Shown: positions 23,339 to 31,225 of the stretch, one piece after another | Layout of the letters: every line of letters starts with the position of its first letter | Position numbering within the stretch: position 1 is the first letter of the stretch | Assembly (NCBI GenBank): GCA_036556965.1 | Contig: DATBIO010000192.1 | Span: forward strand, 1-32,232 | Source: DATBIO01 sp036556965 | GTDB lineage: Bacteria > Acidobacteriota > Vicinamibacteria > Fen-336 | Direction: 5' to 3' | Length of the DNA: 32,232 nucleotides | Position numbers and translations under genes: made by a program | The notes under the pieces: generated by a model | What the model was told of the DNA's origin: nothing | The model's database searches: none | What the model saw: the letters and a program-made list of their open reading frames with translations, nothing else

Positions 23339-24138
23339 GCGGCGGGGGGAGCGTCCGGCCGCGCGCGCGCGAGCGCCTCCGCGGCCTCCCCCCCGCGCGC
23401 GATCTCCTGCAGCTTCGCCAGCTTGGCGTAGGTGTAGTACGAGTTCAGGACGGACACCGTGAGGCCCGCCTCCCCGAGGATGAACCCCCGGCGCACCACG
23501 TAGTTGCGGAAGAAGGCCCAGGCGCAGGCCATCAGGGGGGTCAGGGTGCGCGCCCGCTGGCCGTCGGCCGCCGCCTGCCGGGCCCAGAGCGTGGTGTAGG
23601 CGTCGATGGTGCGCATGTGGTCGGCGATGTCGTCGTAGGGGAAGTGCGTGAGGTCGGCCTCCAGCGTCCCCACCGGGCCGCGGACCTTGACGCTCTCGTG
23701 CACCAGCGAGCCCTCCCAGCGGCCGAGCCGGCGGTCGAAGAGCCGCAGCTGCGGGTCGGGGTACCAGTCGGTGCCGCGGATCCAGCGGTCCAGGTAGCGG
23801 GCGAGGCGGCGGACGCGGTAGCCCGCGCGGCCGAACCCCCGCGCGCGCTCGGCCAGGATGGCGTCGCGCAGCGCGGGCGTGACCCGCTCGTCGGCGTCCA
23901 CGGCCAGGACCCAGTCGTGCCGCGCCTCGTCCACGGCCCGGTTGCGTTGGGCCACGAACCCGGGCCAGGGAGCGCTCGTCACCACCCGCGCGCCGGCGCC
24001 CTCCGCCAGGGCGCGGGTGGCGTCGGTGGAGCCGGCGTCCACCACCACCACCTCGTCACAGAAGCGCACGCTCTCCAGCGCATCGGGGAGGTTCTTCTCC
24101 TCGTTGAGGGTGATGATGACCGCGGAGAGGGGGACCAC
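23335..24138 (-). CDS. GT2-family glycosyltransferase, WaaE/KdtX-like
   Basis: A 267-residue GT-A fold enzyme. Motifs are SAVIITLNEEKNLPDALESV at the N-terminus, VVVVDAGSTDATRA, FVAQRNRAVDEARHDWVLAV leading into the metal/donor DADE motif, DPQLRLFDRRLGRWEG and LVHESVKVRG. WaaE-type enzymes add a glucose to the LPS inner core; the R-L-F-R-G-HE pattern fits this subgroup. A hydrophobic stretch near the C-terminus (ACAWAFFRNYVVRRGFILGE) may touch the membrane. I chose GTG 24138 because the upstream frame is antisense to pyrE and a TATACT element sits exactly six bases before it. It leads the GT2-GT4-lipid kinase operon. Confidence 0.92.
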   Translation of the reverse strand: MVPLSAVIITLNEEKNLPDALESVRFCDEVVVVDAGSTDATRALAEGAGARVVTSAPWPGFVAQRNRAVDEARHDWVLAVDADERVTPALRDAILAERARGFGRAGYRVRRLARYLDRWIRGTDWYPDPQLRLFDRRLGRWEGSLVHESVKVRGPVGTLEADLTHFPYDDIADHMRTIDAYTTLWARQAAADGQRARTLTPLMACAWAFFRNYVVRRGFILGEAGLTVSVLNSYYTYAKLAKLQEIARGGEAAEALARARPDAPPAA

Positions 24139-24144
24139 GGGGCA

Positions 24145-24150
24145 AGTATA
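24145..24150 (-). promoter_or_regulatory. -10 element for the glycosyltransferase operon, leaderless
   Basis: TATACT on the minus strand, then six bases and GTG 24138. The -35 position (18-bp spacer) falls on the -10 element of the divergent pyrE promoter. Confidence 0.5.
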
Positions 24151-24168
24151 CGGATGGCCGCCTTCTGT

Positions 24169-24174
24169 TAGATT
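24169..24174 (+). promoter_or_regulatory. Extended -10 element for pyrE, leaderless
   Basis: TGTTAGATT: a TGn extension followed by TAGATT (24169-24174), then six bases and GTG 24181. The -35 position coincides with the divergent glycosyltransferase -10. Confidence 0.5.
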
Positions 24175-24180
24175 CCCGCC

Positions 24181-24756
24181 GTGTCCACGGAGCTCGCCCG
24201 CCTCTTCCGGGAGCGCGGCGCCGTCCTGGAAGGCCACTACCGTCTCACCTCGGGCCTGCACTCCCCGCGCTACGTCCAGTGCGCGCGCGTGCTGATGGAC
24301 CCCGTGCTGGCCACGCGGCTGGGCGCGCTCCTGGCCGAGGCCCTCCGGCCGCTCCTTCCCGAGGCCCCGCGCGCGGTGGTGGCGCCGGCGCTGGGGGGCG
24401 TGCTCGTGGCGCACGAGGTGGCGCGGGCGCTGGGCTGCCGCGGCCTGTTCACGGAGCGACAGGACGGGATCATGACCCTGCGCCGCGGCTTCGAGCTGGG
24501 GCCGCTGGAGCCCGTGGTGGTGGTGGAGGACGTGATCACCACCGGCGGCTCGACGCGCGAGGTGATCGAGGCGGTGCGCGGGCACGGGGCGCGGGCGCTG
24601 GCCGCGGGCAGCCTCATCGACCGCAGCCCGGCGGGGGGCCCCGATCTCGGCGTTCCGTACCGCAGCCTGCTGCGGGTCGAGGCTCCCGCGTATGCGCCGG
24701 AGGCGTGCCCGCTCTGCGCGGGAGGCTCCCCCGCGGTCAAGCCCGGCTCGCGCTGA
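24181..24756 (+). CDS. pyrE: Orotate phosphoribosyltransferase
   Basis: Joins orotate to PRPP to form OMP in de novo pyrimidine synthesis. The 191-residue protein has GHYRLTSGLHSPRYVQCARV near the N-terminus, AVVAPALGGVLVAHEVAR, ERQDGIMTLRRGFEL in the mobile loop and the PRPP motif VVVVEDVITTGGST. The C-terminal CPLC...AVKPGSR ending is normal for the longer bacterial PyrE type. Unlike the hpt-like protein at 9080, its acidic PRPP pair (ED) is intact. No ribosome-binding site precedes GTG 24181. truA follows five bases after the stop. Confidence 0.96.
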   Translation: MSTELARLFRERGAVLEGHYRLTSGLHSPRYVQCARVLMDPVLATRLGALLAEALRPLLPEAPRAVVAPALGGVLVAHEVARALGCRGLFTERQDGIMTLRRGFELGPLEPVVVVEDVITTGGSTREVIEAVRGHGARALAAGSLIDRSPAGGPDLGVPYRSLLRVEAPAYAPEACPLCAGGSPAVKPGSR

Positions 24757-24761
24757 GAAGC

Positions 24762-25559
24762 GTGCCGCACTACCGCGTCACCCTCGCCTACGACGGCACC
24801 GGCTTCGCCGGCTGGCAGCGCCAGGCCGGGGACCGCGGGGCGCGCACGGTGCAGGGCACGGTGGAGGCCGCGCTGGCGCGCCTGTCCTCCGTGCCGGTGG
24901 CGGTGACGGCGGCCTCGCGCACGGACGCGGGCGCCCATGCCCAGGGGCAGGTGGCGGCCTTCGCCCTCGAGCGCGAGCTCGCCCCCGGCGCCCTCCTCGG
25001 CGCCCTCAACGCGCTCCTGCCCGACGACGTGCGCGCCCTGGAGGCGGCGGCGGTGGACCGCGCCTTCCACCCCCGCCGCGACGCGCGCTCCAAGCTCTAC
25101 CGCTACGAGCTCGACACGGGCCGGGTGCGGCTGCCCACGCGCCGCCGTGCTGCCGGCCACGTGCCGTGGTCGCTCGAGGAGGCGGCCACACGGGCGGCGG
25201 CCGCGCTCTTCCTCGGGCGGCAGGACTTCGCCTCCCTGCGCTCGGCGGGGAGCTCGGCCCGGACCACCGTGCGCACGGTGACCCGCTCGGAGGCGGCCTT
25301 CCTCCCGCCGCCCGCGCCGGGAGCGGGCCCGACCCTCGTCTACCTGGTGGAAGCGGACGGCTTCCTGCGCAAGATGGTCCGCAGCATGGTGGGGGGGCTG
25401 GTGGAGGCGGGGCGCGGGGCGCGGAGCGTGGAGGACCTGCGGCGCGCGCTGGCCGCGGGCGACCGGCGCGGGTGGCCCGCCCCCGTGGAGGCCTGCGGCC
25501 TCACCCTCGTGCGCGTGGAGTACGGCGTGGACGCGAGCGGGACGGCACGGATAACATAG
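24762..25559 (+). CDS. truA: tRNA pseudouridine(38-40) synthase
   Basis: Converts uridines 38-40 in the tRNA anticodon stem-loop to pseudouridine. The 265-residue protein opens PHYRVTLAYDGTGFAGWQRQ, has the catalytic Asp in ASRTDAGAHAQGQVA, then NALLPDDV, FHPRRDARSKLYRYEL, GRQDFASLRSAGSSARTTVR, and FLRKMVRSMVGGLVEAGRG in the second half. GTG 24762 was chosen because PHYRVTLAYDG is the normal beginning of the family; the open frame upstream is antisense-like Gly/Arg-rich sequence. It is five bases downstream of pyrE and 11 bases upstream of uppS. Confidence 0.96.
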   Translation: MPHYRVTLAYDGTGFAGWQRQAGDRGARTVQGTVEAALARLSSVPVAVTAASRTDAGAHAQGQVAAFALERELAPGALLGALNALLPDDVRALEAAAVDRAFHPRRDARSKLYRYELDTGRVRLPTRRRAAGHVPWSLEEAATRAAAALFLGRQDFASLRSAGSSARTTVRTVTRSEAAFLPPPAPGAGPTLVYLVEADGFLRKMVRSMVGGLVEAGRGARSVEDLRRALAAGDRRGWPAPVEACGLTLVRVEYGVDASGTARIT

Positions 25560-25570
25560 CGGTTTCCGCC

Positions 25571-26353
<783 letters not shown>

Positions 26354-26456
26354 GGCGTCGCCGCCGCGCGCGGCCGGCGACCTCCTCCCCCGCGTCCTCA
26401 CCGCCCTCGTCGCCCTTCCCCTCCTCCTCGCCGGCCTCCTCCTCGCTCCGCCCATC

Positions 26457-27185
26457 GTGGGGGTGGCCATCGTGGCGGCCGCGGTGCTGGTGGGCCTGCG
26501 CGAGTTCTACGCCCTGGTCGAGCGCCGGCAGCTCTCGCCCTTTCGCGCCACGGGGTACCTGGTGACGGCGGGGATCTTCATCCAGGTCGCGAGCCGGCCC
26601 GAGTGGAACGCGCCGACCTTGTGGCCGATGGCCGCCCTGGTCGCCCTCACCGCCCTGGTCCTGCGCGGCGAGGACTTCGCGCGGAGCGTGCCCGCCGCCG
26701 CCACCAGCCTCCTGGGCGCCGTCTACCTGGGCGCCCTGGGCGGGACCATCGCCGGGCTGCGCGTGCTCGCGCCCCAGGAGGACGCCCCCGCGCGACTTCT
26801 CCTGCTCCTGGCCGTGGTCATGGGGTCGGACACCGCCGCCTACTTCACCGGCACCGCGCTGGGCCGCCGCAAGCTGGCCCCGGCCATCTCCCCCGGCAAG
26901 ACGGTGGAGGGCGTCCTGGGCGGCTTCCTGGGCGGAGCCGCCGGCGCCCTGGCCGTGCGCGCGGCCATGCTGCCCGAGATGCGGCTGTGGCACGCCCTGG
27001 TCATCGGCCTCCTCGTGTCCGCCCTCGGCGTGCTCGGCGACCTGCTGGAGAGCCTGCTCAAGAGATGGGCGGGGGTGAAGGACTCGGGCCGGCTCTTCCC
27101 CGGGCACGGGGGGATGCTGGACCGGCTGGACAGCTTGCTGTTCGGCGCGCCCGTCCTGTACTATTACTTCACGTTCGTGCGCTGA
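26457..27185 (+). CDS. cdsA: Phosphatidate cytidylyltransferase
   Basis: Makes CDP-diacylglycerol from phosphatidic acid and CTP, the entry to phospholipid synthesis; integral membrane protein. The C-terminal signature is clear: KDSGRLFPGHGGMLDRLDSL, preceded by DTAAYFTG and SPGKTVEGVLGGFLGG. The first canonical start in frame, GTG 26457, gives 242 residues but deletes most of helix 1. The same frame is open back past the uppS stop and encodes LLPRVLTALVALPLLLAGLL (26382-26441), the typical CdsA N-terminus, yet it contains no ATG, GTG, TTG or CTG there. The true protein is therefore probably about 270 residues, started from an unusual codon, by frameshifting from uppS, or hidden by a sequence error. 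Confidence 0.9.
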   Translation: MGVAIVAAAVLVGLREFYALVERRQLSPFRATGYLVTAGIFIQVASRPEWNAPTLWPMAALVALTALVLRGEDFARSVPAAATSLLGAVYLGALGGTIAGLRVLAPQEDAPARLLLLLAVVMGSDTAAYFTGTALGRRKLAPAISPGKTVEGVLGGFLGGAAGALAVRAAMLPEMRLWHALVIGLLVSALGVLGDLLESLLKRWAGVKDSGRLFPGHGGMLDRLDSLLFGAPVLYYYFTFVR

Positions 27186-27194
27186 CGGCATCTC

Positions 27195-27223
27195 ACGGCC
27201 CCCACCGGGGGCCGTTTTGGTTT
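27195..27223 (+). terminator. Intrinsic terminator-like hairpin between cdsA and dxr
   Basis: A perfect 9-bp stem ACGGCCCCC/GGGGGCCGT (27195-27203 and 27207-27215) with a three-base loop, followed by TTTTGGTTT. It has the form of a Rho-independent terminator for the pyrE-truA-uppS-cdsA run, with a slightly interrupted T-tract. It ends only eight bases before the GTG 27232 start of dxr and overlaps the alternative TTG 27217 start. Confidence 0.75.
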
Positions 27224-27231
27224 GGGCAGAA

Positions 27232-28425
27232 GTGAGCGGCACCGCCCGCAAAGGGCTCTCCATCCTCGGCAGCACCGGCTCGGTCGGCAGCAACGTGCTG
27301 GCCGTGGTGGACGCCTTTCCCGAGCGGTTCACGGTGGTGGGCCTCGCCGCGGGCGCAAACGTGGACAAGCTGGCGGAGCAGGTCGCCCGTTACCGGCCGC
27401 GCGTGGTCTCCGTGGCCAGCGCGGAGGCGGCGGCCGCCCTGGGCCGCCGCCTCGACCTCGCGGGCCTCGCGGTGGGGACGGGGGCGGAGGGCGCCGTGGC
27501 CGTGGCCACCCACGAGGCCGCGGACATCGTGGTCGCCTCCGCCGTGGGGGCGGTGGGCCTCCTTCCCACCTATCGCGCCCTGCAGGCGGGCAAGGACGTG
27601 GCCCTCGCCAACAAGGAGACGCTGGTCATGGCGGGGGAGCTGATGGTGGCGGAGGCGCGGGCGCGCGGGGCCCGCCTGCTCCCCATCGACAGCGAGCACT
27701 GCGCCCTGCACCAGTGCCTGGACGGCCGCCGGCCGGAGGAGGTGCGCCGGCTGATGCTCACCGCCTCCGGCGGCCCCTTCCGCACGCGCGAGCGCGGCAC
27801 CTTCGCCGGCATCACCCCCCAGGAGGCACTGAACCACCCGACCTGGAACATGGGGCGGAAGATCACCATCGACTCCGCCACCCTCATGAACAAGGGGCTG
27901 GAGGTCATCGAGGCGCGCTGGCTCTTCGGCGTGCCCGCCGAGCGCGTGGCCGTGCTCGTCCATCCCCAGTCCATCGTCCACTCCATGGTGGAGTTCGTGG
28001 ACGGCACCGTGCTGGCCCAGCTCGCCGTGACGGACATGCGCCTGCCCATCCAGTACGCGCTCTCCTACCCCGAGCGCTGGGTCTCCCCCCTGCCCGGGGT
28101 GGACTTCGCGAAGGGCCTGCGCCTCGATTTCGAGGCGCCGGACCACGAGCGCTTCCCGTGCCTGGGCCTGGCCTACCGCGCCCTGGCGGAGGGTGGCTCG
28201 CAGCCCGCGGTGCTCAACGCCGCCAACGAGGAGGCAGTGGCCGCCTTCCTGGGGGGGCGGGTGCCCTTCACCGCCATCCACGAGTGCGTGGACGAGGTCC
28301 TGGCCGCCCATCCGCGGAGCGAGGTCACCACCCTCGAGGACGTGTTCGAGGCCGACGGCTGGGCGCGCGCCGCCGCGGAAGCCGCCCTCTCACGGCACGC
28401 GCCGCGGGCCGCGCGCAGCCTGTAA
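27232..28425 (+). CDS. dxr: 1-deoxy-D-xylulose-5-phosphate reductoisomerase
   Basis: NADPH-dependent enzyme that turns DXP into MEP, the committed step of the MEP isoprenoid pathway and the fosmidomycin target. The 397-residue protein has the nucleotide loop ILGSTGSVGSN (11-21), LANKETLVMAGELM, the metal-binding region LPIDSEHCALHQCL, LTASGGPFR, HPTWNMGRKITIDSATLMNK, and the C-terminal domain VLNAANEEAVAAFL. I take GTG 27232; TTG 27217 lies inside the hairpin T-tract. No ribosome-binding site is clear. A possible promoter TTGCTG-N18-TACTAT (27135-27164) lies inside the cdsA end, but codon constraints could produce it. Dxr feeds UppS and shares DXP with PdxJ. Confidence 0.96.
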   Translation: MSGTARKGLSILGSTGSVGSNVLAVVDAFPERFTVVGLAAGANVDKLAEQVARYRPRVVSVASAEAAAALGRRLDLAGLAVGTGAEGAVAVATHEAADIVVASAVGAVGLLPTYRALQAGKDVALANKETLVMAGELMVAEARARGARLLPIDSEHCALHQCLDGRRPEEVRRLMLTASGGPFRTRERGTFAGITPQEALNHPTWNMGRKITIDSATLMNKGLEVIEARWLFGVPAERVAVLVHPQSIVHSMVEFVDGTVLAQLAVTDMRLPIQYALSYPERWVSPLPGVDFAKGLRLDFEAPDHERFPCLGLAYRALAEGGSQPAVLNAANEEAVAAFLGGRVPFTAIHECVDEVLAAHPRSEVTTLEDVFEADGWARAAAEAALSRHAPRAARSL

Positions 28426-28438
28426 GATCGAACGGAGC

Positions 28439-29770
28439 ATGAACATCCTCACCAACGCCGCCGCCTTCATCGCCGTGCTCGGCCTCATGATCTTCTTCCA
28501 CGAGTTCGGGCACTTCATCACCGCGAAGCTCTTCCGCATGCGGGTCTTCATCTTCTCCTTCGGGTTCGGCCCGCGCCTGGCCGGCTTCAAGTGGGGTGAC
28601 ACCGACTGCCGGGTGTCCCTGGTCCCCCTGGGCGGCTACGTGAAGCTCGAGGGCGAGCCGGACGACCGGCTCAGCGAGGACGTGGCCGCGGTGGGCGACG
28701 AGCGGGACTTCACCGCCCGCCCTCGGTGGCAGCGCTTCATCGTCTACCTGGCCGGCCCCTTCATGAACGGCGTGCTGACCGTGGGAGTGCTCACCGCCCT
28801 CTACATGATCGGCTTCCAGGTGGAGGGCAGCCTCTACGACCGGCCCATCGTGGGCGTGGTGGCGGAGGGCTCCCCCGCGGCCGCGGCCGGCCTCCTGTCC
28901 GGCGACGAGATCCTGGCCGTGGACGGCCAGGAGACGGCGAGCTGGGAGCAGGCGCAGTACGCGGTGCTCGTCCGTCCGGACAGCGCGCTGCGGCTGCGCG
29001 TGCGGCGCGGGGCGGAGGAGCGCGAGGTGCTGGTCCGCTCCGCCACCGAGCACGACAAGCAGACCGGCCCCGTCGGCACCATCGGCGTCTCCCCCCTGGT
29101 GCGCGTGGGCCAGGTGGCGCCCGGCGCCCCCGCCGAGGCCGCGGGCCTGCGCACGGACGACGCCCTGCTGGCCATCGACGGCACGCCCGTGAGGTCGTTC
29201 GAGGAGATCCCGCCCCTGGTGGCCAGGGCCGCCGGCCGGCCGATGGCGCTGCGGGTCTGGCGCGCGGGCTCCGTCCAGGACCTGAGCGTGACCCCGCGCG
29301 ACGACGGCAGCGGCCCGCGCATCGGCATCGGGCCCAAGATGGTGGTCAAGAAGTTCGGCTTCCTGAGCGCCCTGGCGGAGGCCGTGCGCTGGTCGTGGAG
29401 CATGACCCGCCAGACCTTCGACGTGCTCGGGCGCCTGCTGACGGCCCAGCTCTCGCCCAAGACGATGATGGGCCCCCTGGGCATCGCCAAGGCCTCGGGC
29501 GACGCCGCCCGCGGAGGCGTGGGGCCGCTGTTCTACCTGGTGGCCGTCATCAGCCTGCAGATCGGGATCATGAACCTGTTCCCCCTTCCCCCGCTGGACG
29601 GCGGACACCTCGCCATCCTTGCCGCGGAGAGCGTGCGCCGCCGCGACCTGAGCCTGAACGCCAAGACCTGGATCATGAACGCGGGGGCGATGGTGCTGTT
29701 CCTGCTGATCGGCCTCGTCCTCTACTCCGACCTGAGCAAGACGAGCCTCCTCGGGCGCTACCTGCCCTAG
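28439..29770 (+). CDS. rseP: Site-2 protease RseP with two PDZ domains
   Basis: Intramembrane zinc metalloprotease that cleaves anti-sigma factors and leftover signal peptides. The 443-residue protein has the zinc motif HEFGH at 21-25 in the first membrane helix, a second helix (about 100-122), two periplasmic PDZ domains (about 130-210 with VVAEGSPAAAAGLLSGDEIL, and 220-295 with VAPGAPAEAAGLRTDDALL), then helices with NLFPLPPLDGGH, whose Asp is the third zinc ligand, and a last helix near the C-terminus. dxr-rseP is a standard bacterial neighbourhood. ATG 28439 lies 13 bases after the dxr stop with CGGAG close upstream; a TAAGAT sequence at 28423 could be a -10. Confidence 0.97.
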   Translation: MNILTNAAAFIAVLGLMIFFHEFGHFITAKLFRMRVFIFSFGFGPRLAGFKWGDTDCRVSLVPLGGYVKLEGEPDDRLSEDVAAVGDERDFTARPRWQRFIVYLAGPFMNGVLTVGVLTALYMIGFQVEGSLYDRPIVGVVAEGSPAAAAGLLSGDEILAVDGQETASWEQAQYAVLVRPDSALRLRVRRGAEEREVLVRSATEHDKQTGPVGTIGVSPLVRVGQVAPGAPAEAAGLRTDDALLAIDGTPVRSFEEIPPLVARAAGRPMALRVWRAGSVQDLSVTPRDDGSGPRIGIGPKMVVKKFGFLSALAEAVRWSWSMTRQTFDVLGRLLTAQLSPKTMMGPLGIAKASGDAARGGVGPLFYLVAVISLQIGIMNLFPLPPLDGGHLAILAAESVRRRDLSLNAKTWIMNAGAMVLFLLIGLVLYSDLSKTSLLGRYLP

Positions 29771-29805
29771 GCCAGGCCCCCGTCCTCCGGCCCGCCAGAG
29801 GGCCC

Positions 29806-29834
29806 TTGACACGGCCTATGGTAAGTACTACCTT
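29806..29834 (+). promoter_or_regulatory. Promoter of the arsR-SRPBCC operon
   Basis: A perfect TTGACA -35 (29806-29811), a 17-base spacer and TACCTT as the -10 (29829-29834). The expected start is at about 29841, only a few bases before ATG 29845. The -10 lies within the operator dyads. Confidence 0.65.
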
Positions 29835-29853
29835 ACCGTAAGGTATGACTTAC
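29821..29853 (+). promoter_or_regulatory. Tandem ArsR-type operator dyads overlapping -10 and start codon
   Basis: Two copies of GTAAG-N6-CTTAC stand one base apart (29821-29836 and 29838-29853). The inner half-sites also form a nearly continuous palindrome, TACCTTAC-C-GTAAGGTA (29829-29845). The second dyad runs into the first codons of arsR. The region is much AT-richer than its surroundings. Such dyads at the -10 fit autorepression by the winged-helix protein encoded directly downstream. Confidence 0.75.
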
Positions 29854-30156
29854 GAATCTGCTCTCCACGCCCTGGCCGATCCCACGCGCCGCGCCGTGTT
29901 CGAGCGCCTGCGCGGGGGCGCCGTCGCCGTGGGCCGCATCGCCGAGGAGCTGCCCGTGAGCCGGCCGGCCGTGTCCCAGCACCTCCGCGTGCTGAGGGAA
30001 GCCGGCCTGGTGCGGGAGAGGAGGGACGGCGTGCGACGGCTCTACAGCGTGGACCTCGAGGGCCTGCGCGCCCTGCGCCGCTACGTCGAGGGCTTCTGGA
30101 ACGAGGCGCTGCTGGCCTTCAAGGCCGAGGCCGAAGGCACGGGGAAGAAGCGGTGA
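29845..30156 (+). CDS. ArsR/SmtB-family repressor, metal-site-free
   Basis: A 103-residue winged-helix regulator: LADPTRRAVFERLR (about 11-24), the helix-turn-helix region VGRIAEELPVSRPAVSQHLRVLREAGLV (29-56), and the beta-wing RRDGVRRLYSVD. The ELCVCD-type metal-binding cysteines of ArsR/SmtB are absent; there is no Cys at all, so it is not a classic metal sensor and resembles the SdpR/PF12840 subgroup often found beside AHSA1 genes. Two dyads over its own promoter suggest autoregulation. Its stop overlaps the next start as GTGA. Confidence 0.93.
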   Translation: MTYESALHALADPTRRAVFERLRGGAVAVGRIAEELPVSRPAVSQHLRVLREAGLVRERRDGVRRLYSVDLEGLRALRRYVEGFWNEALLAFKAEAEGTGKKR

Positions 30157-30608
30157 GCACGGAGCACGTCCTCCCCCCGGTGGCGGTCTCCGTCACCGTC
30201 GCACGCCCGGCGGCCGAAGCCTTCGACCTCTTCACCGCGGGCATCGACCGCTGGTGGCCGCGCTCCGCCTACTCCATCAGCGAGGCGCGCACGGCGCGCT
30301 GCGTCCTCGAGTGTTTCGCGGGGGGCGCGGTGTACGAGGTGCGCGACGACGGCGCGCGCTTCGCCTGGGGGCAGGTCCTGGCCTTCGAGCGGCCACGCCG
30401 GCTCCTCCTGAGCTGGCATCCGGGACGTCCCCCGGAGCAGGCCCAGGAGGTGGAGGTCCGCTTCCACGAGGAGGGGGAGGGCACGCGCGTGTCCCTCGAG
30501 CACCGGGGCTGGGAGCGGCTGGGCGTGGAGGCGGCGGGCGTGCGCGAGGGCTACCAGGGGGGCTGGCAGACGGTGCTCGGAAAGCACTACGTGGAGGCGT
30601 TGCCATGA
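30153..30608 (+). CDS. SRPBCC/AHSA1-family protein, cytosolic
   Basis: A 151-residue START-like/AHSA1 fold: VSVTVARPAAEAFDLFTAGI near the N-terminus, WWPRSAYSISEARTA, GGAVYEVRDDGARFAWGQVL, FERPRRLLLSWHPG, VEVRFHEEGEGTRVSLEHRG and a C-terminal amphipathic helix YQGGWQTVLGKHYVEAL. The fold makes a deep hydrophobic pocket that usually binds a small lipophilic ligand, so it may hold or detect the inducer of the ArsR-type repressor (inference). It is coupled to arsR by GTGA and to the next gene by ATGA. Ligand unknown. Confidence 0.9.
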   Translation: MSTEHVLPPVAVSVTVARPAAEAFDLFTAGIDRWWPRSAYSISEARTARCVLECFAGGAVYEVRDDGARFAWGQVLAFERPRRLLLSWHPGRPPEQAQEVEVRFHEEGEGTRVSLEHRGWERLGVEAAGVREGYQGGWQTVLGKHYVEALP

Positions 30609-31171
30609 GGAAGACGATGACGGTGATGGCGCTCCTGGTCGGCGCCGCCGCGCCCGCCCGGGCCGGCGACCGCGCCCTGCGGGCGGAAGTGACGGTGCCG
30701 GCCCCGCTGGAGGACGTCTGGCGCGCCTGGACCACGGAGGCCGGCGTGAAGACCTTCTTCGCCCCGGGCGCCCGCATCGAGCCCCGGGTGGACGGTCTCT
30801 ACGAGATCCTCTTCAACCCGGAGGGCGAGGCGGGCCGGCGCGGGGCGGAGGGCATGCGCATCCTGGCCTTCGAGCCGCCGCGGCGGCTGGCCTTCACCTG
30901 GAACGCGCCGCCGGACCTGCCGGACGTGCGCGCGCAGCGGACGATGGTGGTGGTCACGCTGGAGCCGCAGGAGGACGGCCACACGCGGCTGCGCTTCGCG
31001 CACATCGGCTGGGGTGAGGGCGGCGACTGGGACCGCGCCTACGCGTACTTCGACCGCGCGTGGAGAGCGGTGGTGCTGCCCCGCCTCGTGCACCGGTTCA
31101 AGGGGGGACCGGTGGACTGGAGCCGGCCCCCCACGCTGGAGCCGGTGGCCGCCTCGCTGCGCACGGAGTAG
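30605..31171 (+). CDS. Exported SRPBCC/AHSA1-family protein
   Basis: A 188-residue protein of the same fold as its neighbour (VTVPAPLEDVWRAWTTEAGV, FAPGARIEPRVDGLYEILF, FEPPRRLAFTWNAPP, VVVTLEPQEDGHTRLRFAHI, then a C-terminal helix region). It carries a clear signal peptide: MRK, the hydrophobic stretch MTVMALLVGAAAP and an ARA cleavage site at about residue 20. Exported AHSA1-fold proteins are uncommon because the family is mostly cytosolic. No lipobox cysteine is present, so it should be periplasmic or secreted. The ATG overlaps the previous stop. It may be the outer half of a paired ligand-binding set (inference). Confidence 0.88.
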   Translation: MRKTMTVMALLVGAAAPARAGDRALRAEVTVPAPLEDVWRAWTTEAGVKTFFAPGARIEPRVDGLYEILFNPEGEAGRRGAEGMRILAFEPPRRLAFTWNAPPDLPDVRAQRTMVVVTLEPQEDGHTRLRFAHIGWGEGGDWDRAYAYFDRAWRAVVLPRLVHRFKGGPVDWSRPPTLEPVAASLRTE

Positions 31172-31190
31172 GGGGAAGCGGCGACGGCGC

Positions 31191-31212
31191 CCGGGGTGCG
31201 CGCGCACCCCGG
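31191..31212. terminator. Perfect 22-bp palindrome between convergent genes
   Basis: CCGGGGTGCGC followed directly by its reverse complement GCGCACCCCGG, placed between the stop of the exported SRPBCC gene (31171) and the stop of the TPR gene (31226). The position suits a bidirectional terminator or mRNA end stabiliser. There is no T-run on either side, so the function is inferred. Confidence 0.45.
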
Positions 31213-31225
31213 CCGCCGCCGGCCG

